Of a stretch of 64,000 nt of DNA, positions 55,302-64,000 are shown piece after piece. Origin of the DNA: Candidatus Nitrosocaldus sp. GTDB lineage: Archaea > Thermoproteota > Nitrososphaeria > Nitrososphaerales > Nitrosocaldaceae. The DNA lies in NCBI GenBank assembly GCA_025054855.1, contig JANWZS010000002.1, forward strand, positions 87,017 to 151,016, read 5' to 3'. Position 1 is the stretch's first letter. Every line of letters begins with the position of its first letter. The translations under genes and the position numbers were made by a program. The notes under the pieces are model-generated. The model was not told where the DNA came from. It did not search any database and saw only the letters and a list, made by a program, of their open reading frames with translations.

Positions 55302-56530
55302 GCCACCAACCTCAGTGCCTTGTACATCAACTCCACACCCTCCTGCACCTCCTCCTCCCTTACTATGAGGGGCGGTATCACTCTTATCACCTTGAACCCA
55401 GCAGGGAGCAGTAGAAGACCATGCTTGAATGCGTTGAGCATGAACCTATCCCTGATGTCCTTGCTACTGAACTCAACCCCTATCATGAGCCCTATGCCCC
55501 TCACATCCACTATCTGTCCATTGCTATCCTCCGCAAGGTCCGCAAGTGCCTTCATCAGCAGGTCACCCATCCTCCTAGCGTTGCTGAGCAGACCATCCCT
55601 CTTGATCACATCTATAACCCTTGCACCTATGGCCAGATCTATCCTGCTCCCCCCTCCCCACGTGCTTGAGAGCACGCCCTGCTGCATAGGGTCCAGATCC
55701 CTCCTGTAGAGTGTAGCCCCTACCTGCAGCGCCTTTGCCACGGCCATTATATCTGGTGTTATGCCATAATGCTCGAATGCCCACCACATACCAGTCCTAC
55801 CCATCCCAGACTGCACCTCATCCACTATGAGGAGTGTACCATACCTGTCTGCGTACTCCCTCAGCCTCCTTATGAACCTCCTGCTCGCAACGTTGTACCC
55901 TCCCTCCCCCTGCACTATCTCTGTCATTATGAATGCAACCTTGTTCTCCTTGAGCATACCCTCTATCGCATCTATCTCAGGGTCGTCATCGCTTGTACAG
56001 AACCTTATCCTCCTCACTGGGAGCTCGGGGAAGTTGCTCTTCTGTACTGGTTTGCTGAATGTGAATGTTAGTGCGCCTAGAGTCCTCCCGTGGAATGCGT
56101 TGATGCATGACACACCTGGGAGCGCGCCCATCCTCCTGTAGGCAATCTTTATGGCATTCTCCACAGCCTCAGCACCACTGTTTATGAAGAATGCCTTGAA
56201 GTTACTAGGCACTATGGATAGCAGCCTCTCTGCCAGATCTGCATGCTCCCTGCAGTAGAAGTCCTGCCCAGCTATCTTGTGTGCTCCTATGTTAGAGTAC
56301 TCACCAAGCACATCCATCACATCTGGATGCCTGTAGCCTAGGGGGGATGCACCTATGTTAGATGTGAAGTCAAGGTACACATTACCATCCACATCCCTTA
56401 TGTAGCACCCCTCACCATCCTCTATCACCAATGGGTAAACGAATGTGGAGTTGTAGCAGTTGCTAGCCATCCTATCTATCACTGCCTGAGCCTTATGCCC
56501 TGGAGGCTCGACCACTATCTTGCTATGCAT
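55280..56530 (-). CDS. Class III aminotransferase (GABA/ornithine type)
   Basis: About 416 residues from ATG 56530. PLP-enzyme features: YPLVIEDGEGCYIRDVDGNV, NSGAEAVENAIKIAYRRMG, NAFHGRTLGALT, IVDEVQSGMGRTG (Asp contacting PLP), and the AVAKALQVGATLY lysine. The SKALQVGA-like lysine context resembles archaeal 4-aminobutyrate/lysine-type aminotransferases; exact amino donor unproven. The last codons (VAGAGGGI-stop) lie within the antisense of tRNA-Leu(GAG), so the gene end overlaps it by 19 bases. Confidence 0.88.
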   Translation of the reverse strand: MHSKIVVEPPGHKAQAVIDRMASNCYNSTFVYPLVIEDGEGCYIRDVDGNVYLDFTSNIGASPLGYRHPDVMDVLGEYSNIGAHKIAGQDFYCREHADLAERLLSIVPSNFKAFFINSGAEAVENAIKIAYRRMGALPGVSCINAFHGRTLGALTFTFSKPVQKSNFPELPVRRIRFCTSDDDPEIDAIEGMLKENKVAFIMTEIVQGEGGYNVASRRFIRRLREYADRYGTLLIVDEVQSGMGRTGMWWAFEHYGITPDIMAVAKALQVGATLYRRDLDPMQQGVLSSTWGGGSRIDLAIGARVIDVIKRDGLLSNARRMGDLLMKALADLAEDSNGQIVDVRGIGLMIGVEFSSKDIRDRFMLNAFKHGLLLLPAGFKVIRVIPPLIVREEEVQEGVELMYKALRLVAGAGGGI

Positions 56531-56576
56531 GCATACCCTATACCATGGATGCAAAATAAGCATTTGGTCTAAGGGG

Positions 56577-56619
56577 TGGTGCGGGGGGTGGGATTTGAAC
56601 CCACGAACCCCTGAGGGAC
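56577..56619 (-). repeat. 43-bp inverted repeat, right copy
   Basis: Variable arm to CCA end of tRNA-Leu(UAA), identical to the left copy in opposite orientation. Confidence 0.85.
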
Positions 56620-56691
56620 GGGATCTCCTCTTCTGACTTAAGTCCCGCGCATCCAATGCTAGCATCTTTGGCCAGGCTTGGCTACCCCCGC
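56580..56691 (-). tRNA. tRNA-Leu(UAA) with two introns
   Basis: Acceptor GCGGGGG/CCCCCGC. The anticodon stem CGGGA/TCCCG is completed only if 12 bases (TCAGAAGAGGAG) after CTTAAG are removed, the canonical 37/38 site. The D-arm matches the other tRNA-Leu only if ~15 bases (ATGCTAGCATTGGAT) are removed near position 22-25, where CCAA/TTGG can form the central helix of a BHB. Removing both (27 bases) gives 85, the exact length of tRNA-Leu(GAG). CCA encoded. Confidence 0.82.
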
Positions 56692-56778
56692 ATATCTACC
56701 TGGCTACCCCTACTCATCGTATTAAACCTTAGCAAGGTTAATAAGCACTCCACCAGATGAGATAGGAAGGTTATAGAT

Positions 56779-56853
56779 GCCTCGGTAGCTCAGCCTGGCC
56801 AGAGCGCTTCCTTGGTAAGGAAGAGGTCGCGGGTTCGAATCCCGCCCGAGGCT
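56779..56853 (+). tRNA. tRNA-Thr(GGU)
   Basis: Acceptor GCCTCGG/CCGAGGC, anticodon stem CTTCC/GGAAG with loop TTGGTAA (GGU), T-arm GCGGG-TTCGAAT-CCCGC, discriminator T. No intron and no encoded CCA. Confidence 0.94.
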
Positions 56854-56867
56854 TCACAGGCGATCCA

Positions 56868-57143
56868 TCAGCGGAGTAGCCTCATAAGCTCCTCGTACAT
56901 ATTGAGGAATGCTCTGCCCTTCTCCGTTATCTTGAGTATATACCTGCCCTCTTCCTTCTCCTTGCCCTCCTCCTCCACCGTTATCATGTTGACCCTCTGG
57001 AGCAGGTCAACGTACTTGTTGATCGTCCTGCTATCCAACTTCGCCCTATGGGCTAGCATGGTCTTGTATATCCTTCCATCGGATAGGATATTGAGGATCT
57101 CATATATTATATCGAACCTCTCCCTCCTACCCTTTCTGTGCAC
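56868..57143 (-). CDS. Winged-helix DNA-binding protein, ArnR1-like
   Basis: 91 residues: RRERFDIIYEILNILSDGRI, KTMLAHRAKLDSRTINKYVD (recognition helix), LLQRVNMITVEE, and ITEKGRAFLNMYEEL as the C-terminal dimer helix. The same class as the proteins at 42647 and 45599, which share LDxRxxxxYLxxL and TxKGxxFLxxYxE. The 3' end lies 14 bases from the tRNA-Thr end, convergent. Confidence 0.75.
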   Translation of the reverse strand: MHRKGRRERFDIIYEILNILSDGRIYKTMLAHRAKLDSRTINKYVDLLQRVNMITVEEEGKEKEEGRYILKITEKGRAFLNMYEELMRLLR

Positions 57144-57233
57144 AGAAAGGGTTACTTATGATACGATTTAACCTTAACGTGGTTCTAACATGTGATTTAT
57201 AGTATATAATAGCATAATCATGCAGTTAATTCA

Positions 57234-59876
57234 CTACTGAATGTTACCCCTGATCACCTCTGCCAGCACGTAGTGCAGTATGCTGCCACTCATGTAGTAC
57301 CTCAACTCCATCTCAGTATCTATCCTTGCCAGAACCCTTGCCCTACCCATGCTACCATCTGCCCTGTGTATCACCACTTCCAGAACCTTCCTGGGCTTGA
57401 GATCATCCACGAGTACATCGAACGTCTCATCACCTTTTATGGCAAGTGTATCCGCATTGCAATCGATGAACTGTAGGGGGAGTATGCCCATCTCTACCAG
57501 GTTGCTCCTGTGTATCCTCTCGAAGCTCTCAGCCATGACTGCCCTAACGCCGAGCAGCTTAGGCCCCTTGGCTGCCCAGTCCCTCGAGCTCCCAGCACCG
57601 TAATTCTTCCCTGCTATAACGACCAGGGGCACGCCCTCCCTCATGTAGCGCATAGCAGCATCATACACGCTCATGACCTCACCACTTGGATAGTGCACAG
57701 TATAACCCCCCTTCATCCCTCTAGCCTCCACACCCTTGTACCTGAGCATCCTGTTCTCTACCCTGCCAGTGAACGTACCTCTAACCATGACCTCCCAGTT
57801 GCCCCTCCTTGCACCGAAGGTGTTCAACCTCGCCATGTTCACACCAAGGCTGAGCAGGTACCTCCCAGCATCAGAGTCTGGGGTTATCGGACCCGCTGGG
57901 GAGATGTGGTCAGTGGTCACGTTATCCCCGAATACCATGAGTGCCCTAGCACCGACTATCCCAGAGGCCCTCCTCTCACCCTCCTCCTTGCCCAACCCAA
58001 AATCATCCAGGAATGGAGGCCTCTTCACGAACGTGTTGTTATCATCCCATCTATACATATCGCCGCCCTCTGCGTGTATGCCCTCCCACTCTGGTACAAG
58101 GTCACCGAGCATGGAGTACATGCCAAAGTCCTCCCTCCTGATCACTCTACTCAGTGCCTCATCGACCTCCTTGCTCGATGGCCATACATCCCTTAGGTAC
58201 ACTGGCGTACCATCTGTGGTGTAGCCTATAGGCTCCCTGCTGATATCCATGATCCGCCCTGCTAGAGCATACGCAACCACCAGGGGAGGGGACATGAGGT
58301 AGTTCGCCCTGACATCTGGATTGATCCTGCCCTCGAAGTTCCTGTTGCCCGAGAGTACAGCAGCAGCAACCACACCACTCTTCCTTATCGCATCGCTGAT
58401 CTGAGGGGGTAATGGTCCACTGTTCCCTATGCATGTAGTACATCCATACCCTACTATGTTGAAGCCCAGCATCTCAAGGTACCTGAGTAGACCTGCCCTC
58501 TTGAGGTACACCTCGACCACCCTCGACCCTGGTGCAAGGCTGGTCTTGACATGTCTAGGCACCCTAAGCCCAAGTTCGTATGCCCTCTTGGCCAGGAGTG
58601 CAGCGGCAACCATGAGGTAAGGGTTGCTGGTATTGGTACAGCTGGTTATGGCTGCTATCACCACGCTACCATCCCTGAGCCTCTGCTCCTCACCATCTAT
58701 CTTGACCAACACCTCCCTGCCCTTGCCATCACTCAGCCTTGCTACTCCATCGTACGCATCCTCCAGCCTCCTCCTCTCCCATGGGAGCGATGGCCCAGCT
58801 ATGCTGGGCTCAACACTGCTCAGATCGAACTCCACTACCCTGCTGTAGTGCACATCCTTACCAGCATGCCCATACATACCCTGTGCCCTGTAGTACGCCT
58901 CTACAAGGGCAACATGCGGGTCATCCCTACCGGTGAGCCTCAGATACCCTATCGTTGCATCATCCACGGGGAAGAGCGCAGCGGTTGCACCGTACTCTGG
59001 TGCCATGTTGGCTATGGTAGCCCTGTCTGGTACCGAGAGCGAGCCTACACCCTCACCGAAGAACTCCAGGAACTTATCCACCACGCCATGCCTCCTCAGC
59101 AACTCCGTGATCGTGAGCACTATATCTGTGGCAGTTACACCCTCTCTAGGCTGATTGTAGAGCCTAACCCCAACCACATCTGGCACTATGCTGACTGGCT
59201 GGCCGAGTACTGCTGCCTCTGCCTCTATACCCCCAACACCCCATCCGAGTACTCCAAGCCCGTTGATCATGGTTGTATGCGAGTCCATACCAAGGCATGT
59301 GTCAAAGTATACTGTATCCTGCTCTAGAACTGCTACCCTAGCGATATGCTCAAGGTTCACCTGATGGATTATGCCAGTACCTGGGGGGAAGAGCCTGAAG
59401 TTCCTGAATGCCTGTTCAGCCCATCTGAGGAACTCGTACCTCTCTCTATTCCTATCCAGTTCGAGCCTCATGTTGAGGGTTAGGGCATCACTGCTACCCC
59501 AGTGATCGACCTGAACGCTATGATCTATAACCAGATCCACTGGCACCAATGGGTTCACTACCCTTGGGTCCAATCCGTTATTCGCTACGATCTCCCTCAT
59601 CAGTGCCAGATCGACTAGTGCAGGTACACCAGTGTAATCCTGCATGATCACCCTGGCAGGTTTGAATGGGACCTCTACAGCCCTGCTTGGCTCCCATCCC
59701 TTTATGGTGTTGAGATCATCCTCAGTTATGCTCCTACCATCTATGTTCCTTGCTATGGACTCCATTATTATGCGCACTGTATATGGCATCCAGGAGTACA
59801 TGCTCACATCGTAGTACCTTACAGATCTACCATTCAGATCGAGCCTGCTGATCTGCATATCCCTGATACGCTTCAA
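57234..59876 (-). CDS. acnA: Aconitate hydratase
   Basis: 880 residues, monomeric AcnA/IRP-like layout. The iron-sulfur Cys are in ITSCTNTSNP (~425) and YGCTTCIGNSGPL (~490). VDLVIDHSVQVDHWG, TVYFDTCLGMDSHTTM and the swivel-domain GKNYGAGSSRDWAAKG are all in order. It converts citrate to isocitrate; in an ammonia-oxidizing archaeon it serves the incomplete/oxidative TCA cycle for 2-oxoglutarate. Stands alone with its own promoter. Confidence 0.95.
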   Translation of the reverse strand: MKRIRDMQISRLDLNGRSVRYYDVSMYSWMPYTVRIIMESIARNIDGRSITEDDLNTIKGWEPSRAVEVPFKPARVIMQDYTGVPALVDLALMREIVANNGLDPRVVNPLVPVDLVIDHSVQVDHWGSSDALTLNMRLELDRNRERYEFLRWAEQAFRNFRLFPPGTGIIHQVNLEHIARVAVLEQDTVYFDTCLGMDSHTTMINGLGVLGWGVGGIEAEAAVLGQPVSIVPDVVGVRLYNQPREGVTATDIVLTITELLRRHGVVDKFLEFFGEGVGSLSVPDRATIANMAPEYGATAALFPVDDATIGYLRLTGRDDPHVALVEAYYRAQGMYGHAGKDVHYSRVVEFDLSSVEPSIAGPSLPWERRRLEDAYDGVARLSDGKGREVLVKIDGEEQRLRDGSVVIAAITSCTNTSNPYLMVAAALLAKRAYELGLRVPRHVKTSLAPGSRVVEVYLKRAGLLRYLEMLGFNIVGYGCTTCIGNSGPLPPQISDAIRKSGVVAAAVLSGNRNFEGRINPDVRANYLMSPPLVVAYALAGRIMDISREPIGYTTDGTPVYLRDVWPSSKEVDEALSRVIRREDFGMYSMLGDLVPEWEGIHAEGGDMYRWDDNNTFVKRPPFLDDFGLGKEEGERRASGIVGARALMVFGDNVTTDHISPAGPITPDSDAGRYLLSLGVNMARLNTFGARRGNWEVMVRGTFTGRVENRMLRYKGVEARGMKGGYTVHYPSGEVMSVYDAAMRYMREGVPLVVIAGKNYGAGSSRDWAAKGPKLLGVRAVMAESFERIHRSNLVEMGILPLQFIDCNADTLAIKGDETFDVLVDDLKPRKVLEVVIHRADGSMGRARVLARIDTEMELRYYMSGSILHYVLAEVIRGNIQ

Positions 59877-59950
59877 GGGGATTTTAACCTATCCTTAACC
59901 TATGCATCCTCCTCTAATGATAAAAATAAAGGTATGGCATGGAGCATTCT

Positions 59951-60634
59951 CTACCTGCTTATCGTGCGTAGGGATATCCAGTAATACTTGCCGTCAACCT
60001 TTACGAATGAATCAAGGAAGCCTATGTATGCACTGCTCATATCTGCATAATCCTTCTCCATGGCTTGGCTCTCAAGCAGATCTGTAGGCATAGCATTTAC
60101 CGATGGATCAGATGGATGGAAGCCCTTGTAGAGTTCTGCCAGCCTAGTCAACTCCTCCTGAGTATGCTGTGTTCTATATGCATTGTATATCAACGACTTG
60201 ATTGTATGATACTCATCCTCTGTAAGTGTAATAGATGCTCCTGCACTTGTAGGATAGTAACCAAATACAGGCAGATCGGTTAGAGTATAGCAACCATCTG
60301 GATCTTTGCTCCATACCTTACTCCAACTATTGATGAGTTCTTCATACCCTTTATCCACTCGCTCTATCACTTGCTCCAGCTTTGGTACCTTGCTAAGATC
60401 ATCAATCGTTAGGGTTACGAAGCCAAGTCTCTTCACCTCATCTTGACTTAGTGGACATCTCTTGTTTGAAGAATCAACATTAACATCGTATCTATCAACT
60501 ATAAGCGTAGCGTACTGTAACTTTGGTCCTGCTATAGCACTGAATATTAGTGATGCTGATACTACCAATGTTGCAATTGCTCCAGCATACATGAGCATCT
60601 GCTTCTTGCTTATATTCATGCTATCCATCATCAC
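59951..60634 (-). CDS. Exported or membrane-anchored protein, unknown
   Basis: 227 residues. A signal/anchor helix (~11-34) follows a basic N-terminus. The outer part is Asp/Tyr-rich (LIVDRYDVNVDSSNKRCPLS, VKRLGFVTLTIDDLSKVP, FVKVDGKYYWISL) without recognised domain; two Cys residues (RCPLS, GCYTL) could form a disulfide. A TATA box (TTTATAT on the minus strand, ~60658-60664) precedes a leaderless start, with a 20-base palindrome just upstream shared with the divergent BNR gene. Confidence 0.55.
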   Translation of the reverse strand: MMMDSMNISKKQMLMYAGAIATLVVSASLIFSAIAGPKLQYATLIVDRYDVNVDSSNKRCPLSQDEVKRLGFVTLTIDDLSKVPKLEQVIERVDKGYEELINSWSKVWSKDPDGCYTLTDLPVFGYYPTSAGASITLTEDEYHTIKSLIYNAYRTQHTQEELTRLAELYKGFHPSDPSVNAMPTDLLESQAMEKDYADMSSAYIGFLDSFVKVDGKYYWISLRTISR

Positions 60635-60675
60635 ACATCTCTATATCCGTATCCCAAGATATAAATCTAAACTTT

Positions 60676-60695
60676 TTTGTCATTTTTTTGACAAA
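60676..60695. promoter_or_regulatory. Inverted repeat in shared divergent promoter
   Basis: TTTGTCA-TTTTTT-TGACAAA lies between two divergent exported-protein genes, just upstream of the minus-strand TATA box and ~37 bases before the plus start. Perfect 7-base arms fit a dimeric regulator site. Confidence 0.55.
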
Positions 60696-60731
60696 TAATC
60701 TTATCATATATGACCAGAATTGCTATGATTA

Positions 60732-62131
60732 ATGCAGCAAAAGGTGATAACCGCATTAATTATAGCAGCATTGGTTGCTAGCAGCACTGCTGTGTATGCA
60801 GCAGATGTAACATGGGACTATACAAACGATGTGCTTGTAAGTTATGCCGATGAGGATAAGCAACAGGCAGAGAGCCATATAGTTGCTAGTGGAAGTAACA
60901 ACAACTATCTAGTTACAGCATTGATGGATAATACCACAACAAGCTCATACAGGTGTAGAGCATACAACTCAACAGATGCAGGGAATACATGGACAGATAG
61001 AGGGTTCTTGCCAGTTGATCAGGGAGAAGCATCTAACGATCCTGTAGTTGCTAGTACTACAGATGGCAGGTTCTTCATAGCATCTTCGTTTACATCAACC
61101 TCATCAAGGATAGTATACTGGGTATCAAATGATAATGGTAGTACATGGAGTGGTCCAAACACTGTAGCATCTGCCAGTGGTACTGTGAGGGTTGATAAGC
61201 CATGGATAGTAGCAGATACAAAGGATCCTAACAGTCAGTACAGGAACAATGTATATGCATGCTGGACAGAGATAAATGGTAGTAATTATGCTATAAAGTT
61301 CAGGAAGATATGGCCTTCTCTTAGCTCCGTGATCACAATAGCTTCACCATCAAGTCCATCATGGGTTCAGTGGTGCAATATGGTAGTAGGTAAGAGTGGC
61401 ATAATCTATATAACATGGATGAGGTATGATAGTACTACCAATACTTACGATGTAAGAATGAAGAGATCATTCGATGGAGGAGCAACATGGACTACTGCTA
61501 GTACTATTGCTACATTCAATTACGTTAATACCGTTTATAGTTATGGTTCAGCAATAAGAATTAGCAATTCTCCTCATCTAGCAGTGGATAACGACTGGAA
61601 CATACATTTGGTTTATGTTACAAAGACATCAGCAGGAGATACAGAGATAATGTATAGGAAGATAACCAATTGCACAGGCACTTCATCATGTACCCTATCT
61701 ACACCCCTTAATGTATCAAATAACAGCAAGGACCAATGGGAACCTGCCATAATGGTATCTGCAAAGTCAAATACAGTGCATATAACAGCACTAGATAAGA
61801 GAGATGATACACATAATAATGCATGGAAGCTATGGCATTATCATTGCCATCTTAGCACTAACTCATGTACAAACATCTCGACTGGTACTCTGTTAGGGTA
61901 ACTGATCAGGTAACCTATGTGTATAATTCGGATGCTACATTCATAGGCCATTATCATGGCATAGCAGCAAGCACAATAGTGAATACCAGTGCTAGAGAGG
62001 CATACACCGTATGGACAGATTCTAGGCTATACAACAATAACCAGGATTACAACATATTCTATGACAGGCTAACATGGTATTACTACATATTTTTATTTAG
62101 GCTATTAATATTAATCATCTATGATCGCTAG
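60732..62131 (+). pseudogene. Exported BNR-repeat protein gene, single frameshift near 61895
   Basis: The first frame (389 codons) encodes a signal peptide (~1-22) and a beta-propeller-like body with Asp-box motifs SNDNGSTW and SFDGGATW and repeats of VYITW/VYACW strands. It stops right after TGTLLG. The -1 frame continues directly with VTDQVTYVYNSDATFIGHYH and REAYTVWTDSRLY, the next propeller blades, ending in a hydrophobic tail at 62131. A missing G in the GGG run at ~61896-61898 would explain it. Real lesion, sequencing error or programmed slippage remain open. Related to the gene at 41147. Confidence 0.72.
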
Positions 62132-62265
62132 CCATTGCTATCATCTTGCCATCTTATCAAATGGATCTATATTGTTGTATCTTCACTTCAAGTCACTCGC
62201 TCTAATATCATCATTTATCAATAGTGATCATTGCATAAATATCGGATTTTTATCTACCATCTTTC

Positions 62266-62799
62266 TTAGCGTAGCGATGTGTTGACCCTTATAGTATGCT
62301 CCATGCTGTACACCGCTGGGCATCGCTCCCTTGCAAGTCTGAGCACATCCTCAAGCACTGCCCTATCCGCATTCTCAGCCTCTGCATCCACATCGAAGTT
62401 TATGCTCTCAGTTATGGGCTCATTAGCAACATCCAGGGTCTTTGCGAAGTTTATTGTACAGTTGGATGAGACCCTGAGCCTCTTCAGCCTTATGCCTTTG
62501 CTTGCTGCTACACTTGCGAATGTGGCTATGAAGCATGATGTGAGCCCTGCTATGCAGTACGCCATGGGCCCTAGCCTGTTACCCTGCCCTCCGAGCCATG
62601 TAGGGCTATCTATCTCAAGCACCTGCTTGCCCTTCTCATAGGCCATCTCGCTCCTGAACTGGAAGCCCTTACTAGAATCCAGTACCCACTCACCCTCTAA
62701 CCTGATAACCTTCCTCAACGCACTCCTATCCCTCTTACCCTGCTCCACGAACGCCGATACCCTGCTGAGATCTACGTTGTTTATGACCATCTCTGCCAT
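62266..62799 (-). CDS. OsmC-family peroxiredoxin-like protein
   Basis: 177 residues. The redox Cys pair is visible in LTSCFIATFAS and ARERCPAVYSM, with GPMAYCIAGL before the first. OsmC/Ohr proteins reduce organic hydroperoxides; the more distant YhfA-like group has other roles. Residues 1-40 form the strand-swapped N-terminus. The gene precedes the small YHS protein gene's stop by 30 bases in the same direction, so both may be one transcript. Confidence 0.85.
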   Translation of the reverse strand: MAEMVINNVDLSRVSAFVEQGKRDRSALRKVIRLEGEWVLDSSKGFQFRSEMAYEKGKQVLEIDSPTWLGGQGNRLGPMAYCIAGLTSCFIATFASVAASKGIRLKRLRVSSNCTINFAKTLDVANEPITESINFDVDAEAENADRAVLEDVLRLARERCPAVYSMEHTIRVNTSLR

Positions 62800-62829
62800 G
62801 CCCTTACTTCACCACCGATGTATAAAAGC

Positions 62830-62988
62830 CTATGGAGGCATCACTTGCCTCCTGTACTTCTTTGGGTTCTTGAGGAATATCTTCTTGCAGCCATCGCAGC
62901 AGAAGTGGTACACCTTACCCTCGTACTCCGCTGTGACTGCAAGGTCATCATCAAGTTCTATACCGCAGACTGGGTCCAGTACCCTCAT
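62830..62988 (-). CDS. Small YHS-domain protein
   Basis: 52 residues covering just a YHS domain: DPVCGIELDDDLAVTAEYEG, then VYHFCCDGCKKIFLKNPKKY. Cys residues (one after DPV, three in FCCDGC) bind metal as in TRASH/YHS modules of metal-handling proteins, often copper. ATG 62988. It lies between OsmC and alpha/beta hydrolase genes on the same strand. A copper role is inference from family and lineage. Confidence 0.82.
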   Translation of the reverse strand: MRVLDPVCGIELDDDLAVTAEYEGKVYHFCCDGCKKIFLKNPKKYRRQVMPP

Positions 62989-63032
62989 CAGTCCTAGAAC
63001 CTAGGACCTGCTATTTAAAGCATTAGAGCATC

Positions 63033-63695
63033 TCATAGCAGGTACCTGATGAACCACTCCCTAGCCTTATCTGCCACCTGCTCAAGCGCACCTGGCTCCT
63101 CGAAGAGGTGTGTAGCGCTGGGTATAACCTCAAGCCTCACCGTGCAATCCCCCTTGAATCTACCCATAGCCTCTCTGTTCAATCTCAGCACTGGGGTATC
63201 ATAGCCTCCAACCAGCAGCAGTGTAGGAGCGCTTATCTTACTGAGGTATGGAGTAGCAAGATCGACCCTGCCTCCCCTCAAGACTATGGCCCTCACATAC
63301 CTAGGGTATCTGGTATATGCTATGAGGGCTGCTGCAGCACCAGTGCTTGCACCAAAGTATCCTATCCTCAGGTCTTGACCTATCAATCGCTCAAGCCACG
63401 TAACAGCATCAACCAGCCTGGATGCGAGCAACTCTATATCGAACCTGTACCTTCCAGTCGAGTCTGCTGCATCCTCCTCCCTAGTTAGCAGGTCGAGCAT
63501 GAGCGTGCTTAACCCAGCACCATTCAGTACCCCTGCTACGAACCTGTTCCTTGGGCTGAACCTAGAACTCCCTGAGCCATGTGCAAAGACTACCATGCAC
63601 TCCCTGTGTGATGATAGTACGAGATCGCCCTCTATGTATCTGCCCTTCCCCTCCTCTACAGTGCTTATATCTATCCTTACACTCCTTACTTCCAT
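63033..63695 (-). CDS. Alpha/beta hydrolase, dienelactone-hydrolase-like
   Basis: 220 residues. FAHGSGSSRFSPRN is the oxyanion-loop region, GYFGASTGAAAALI holds the nucleophile Ser (G-x-S-x-G, ~118), followed by Asp in LLVGGYDTPVL and His in SATHLFEEPG. It matches small esterases often fused or paired with phosphoribosyltransferases. Substrate unknown. Head of a likely hydrolase-YHS-OsmC run. Confidence 0.85.
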   Translation of the reverse strand: MEVRSVRIDISTVEEGKGRYIEGDLVLSSHRECMVVFAHGSGSSRFSPRNRFVAGVLNGAGLSTLMLDLLTREEDAADSTGRYRFDIELLASRLVDAVTWLERLIGQDLRIGYFGASTGAAAALIAYTRYPRYVRAIVLRGGRVDLATPYLSKISAPTLLLVGGYDTPVLRLNREAMGRFKGDCTVRLEVIPSATHLFEEPGALEQVADKAREWFIRYLL

Positions 63696-63866
63696 GGAGT
63701 ATTATATTGGGGGATTTAGATAACCGTTGATGGTATCCATGTTTACAACCCTATTTCATGATATGGGAAGATGCCTCGTGATAGAACGCAACAGTACCCT
63801 GTACGGTACCCTTGGCAGATTTCCATACATGCCTAACCTTATATATTCCTCAAGCATACTCTATAT

Positions 63867-64000
63867 GTGCAGAGTAACGAACTGAAGAAGGTACTGCTGG
63901 ATATGCTTGATAAGGATACAGAGTTCAGGCATGCCGTAGCAGGGCTCATAGGCTACAAGGAGATACTTGATAGGATAGCTAGTCTGGAGGATAGGGTAGT
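63867..64000 (+). CDS. DUF3782-like protein, N-terminus only
   Basis: GTG start, open to the window end. Reads LKKVLLDMLDKDTEFRHAVA, then GYKEILDRIASLED; this fits the N-terminal helix of archaeal DUF3782/PD-(D/E)XK nuclease-like proteins. A TATATATT element (~63839-63847) lies ~25 bases upstream, implying leaderless initiation. The catalytic part lies outside the window, so the family call is tentative. Confidence 0.5.
   Translation, partial: MQSNELKKVLLDMLDKDTEFRHAVAGLIGYKEILDRIASLEDRV

Overview
The window comes from an archaeon, most likely an ammonia-oxidizer-type Nitrososphaerota (Thaumarchaeota), possibly a thermophilic one. Directly visible support: archaeal pantoate kinase/phosphopantothenate synthetase CoA genes, a mevalonate route with isopentenyl phosphate kinase, RpoN (Rpb10), aCPSF1, an archaeal proteasome beta subunit, Nep1, RNase P protein 4, AbrB-PhoU, several small winged-helix regulators, BHB-type tRNA introns, and many genes whose start codon lies about 25 bases after a TATA box (leaderless). 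The genus is inference; no rRNA or amo gene is in view. All calls come from reading motifs and translations, not from database searches.

Layout. 1-9.8 kb: a partial thymidylate kinase, a PPP phosphatase, an exported DUF839/PhoX-like protein, Hsp20, UbiB-like kinase, YjbQ, a Nudix hydrolase and a phnDCE importer. 10-20.7 kb: M1 aminopeptidase, PhoU-like regulator, a four-gene CoA operon (pantoate kinase, phosphopantothenate synthetase, PanB, CoaBC), an Lrp regulator, M24 peptidase, PP-loop tRNA thiolation enzyme and SepF. 20.8-26.2 kb: aCPSF1 overlapping the proteasome beta gene, two small unknowns, a site-2 protease and CutA. 26.2-28 kb: a graveyard of at least two frameshifted exported-protein genes. 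28-30.5 kb: a 48-residue membrane peptide, an orphan Cas4-like nuclease, RNase P Rpr2, Nep1 and tRNA-Gly. 30.5-34.1 kb: an A+T-rich island next to tRNA-Gly whose only intact gene is a secreted LamG-like plus GH5 glycosidase. 34.1-40.4 kb: BASS transporter - YcaO - TfuA - two DppB/DppC permeases, all on the minus strand, with a divergent NHLP-like small peptide gene; this is the best candidate for an undescribed system. 40.5-46 kb: exported BNR-repeat proteins, winged-helix proteins, an HsdM remnant, two divergent intron-bearing tRNAs, a Rieske protein. 46-55.2 kb: the conserved archaeal block rpoN-eno-rps2-MEMO1-mvk-ipk-idi2-ggps-gltX. 55.2-64 kb: a class III aminotransferase between two tRNA-Leu genes, tRNA-Thr, aconitase, exported proteins with a shared palindromic control region, OsmC, YHS and alpha/beta hydrolase genes, and the start of a DUF3782-like gene.

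How the genes fit together: the mvk-ipk-idi2-ggps run supplies isoprenoid precursors and geranylgeranyl chains for archaeal lipids; the CoA operon converts 2-oxoisovalerate through pantoate to phosphopantetheine; phnDCE and the PhoU-like regulator suggest phosphorus management and share a promoter 10-mer. The YcaO/TfuA pair with transporters and a leader-like peptide suggests a thioamide- or azoline-type peptide modification locus, although the expected Cys/Ser/Thr-rich core peptide is not visible.
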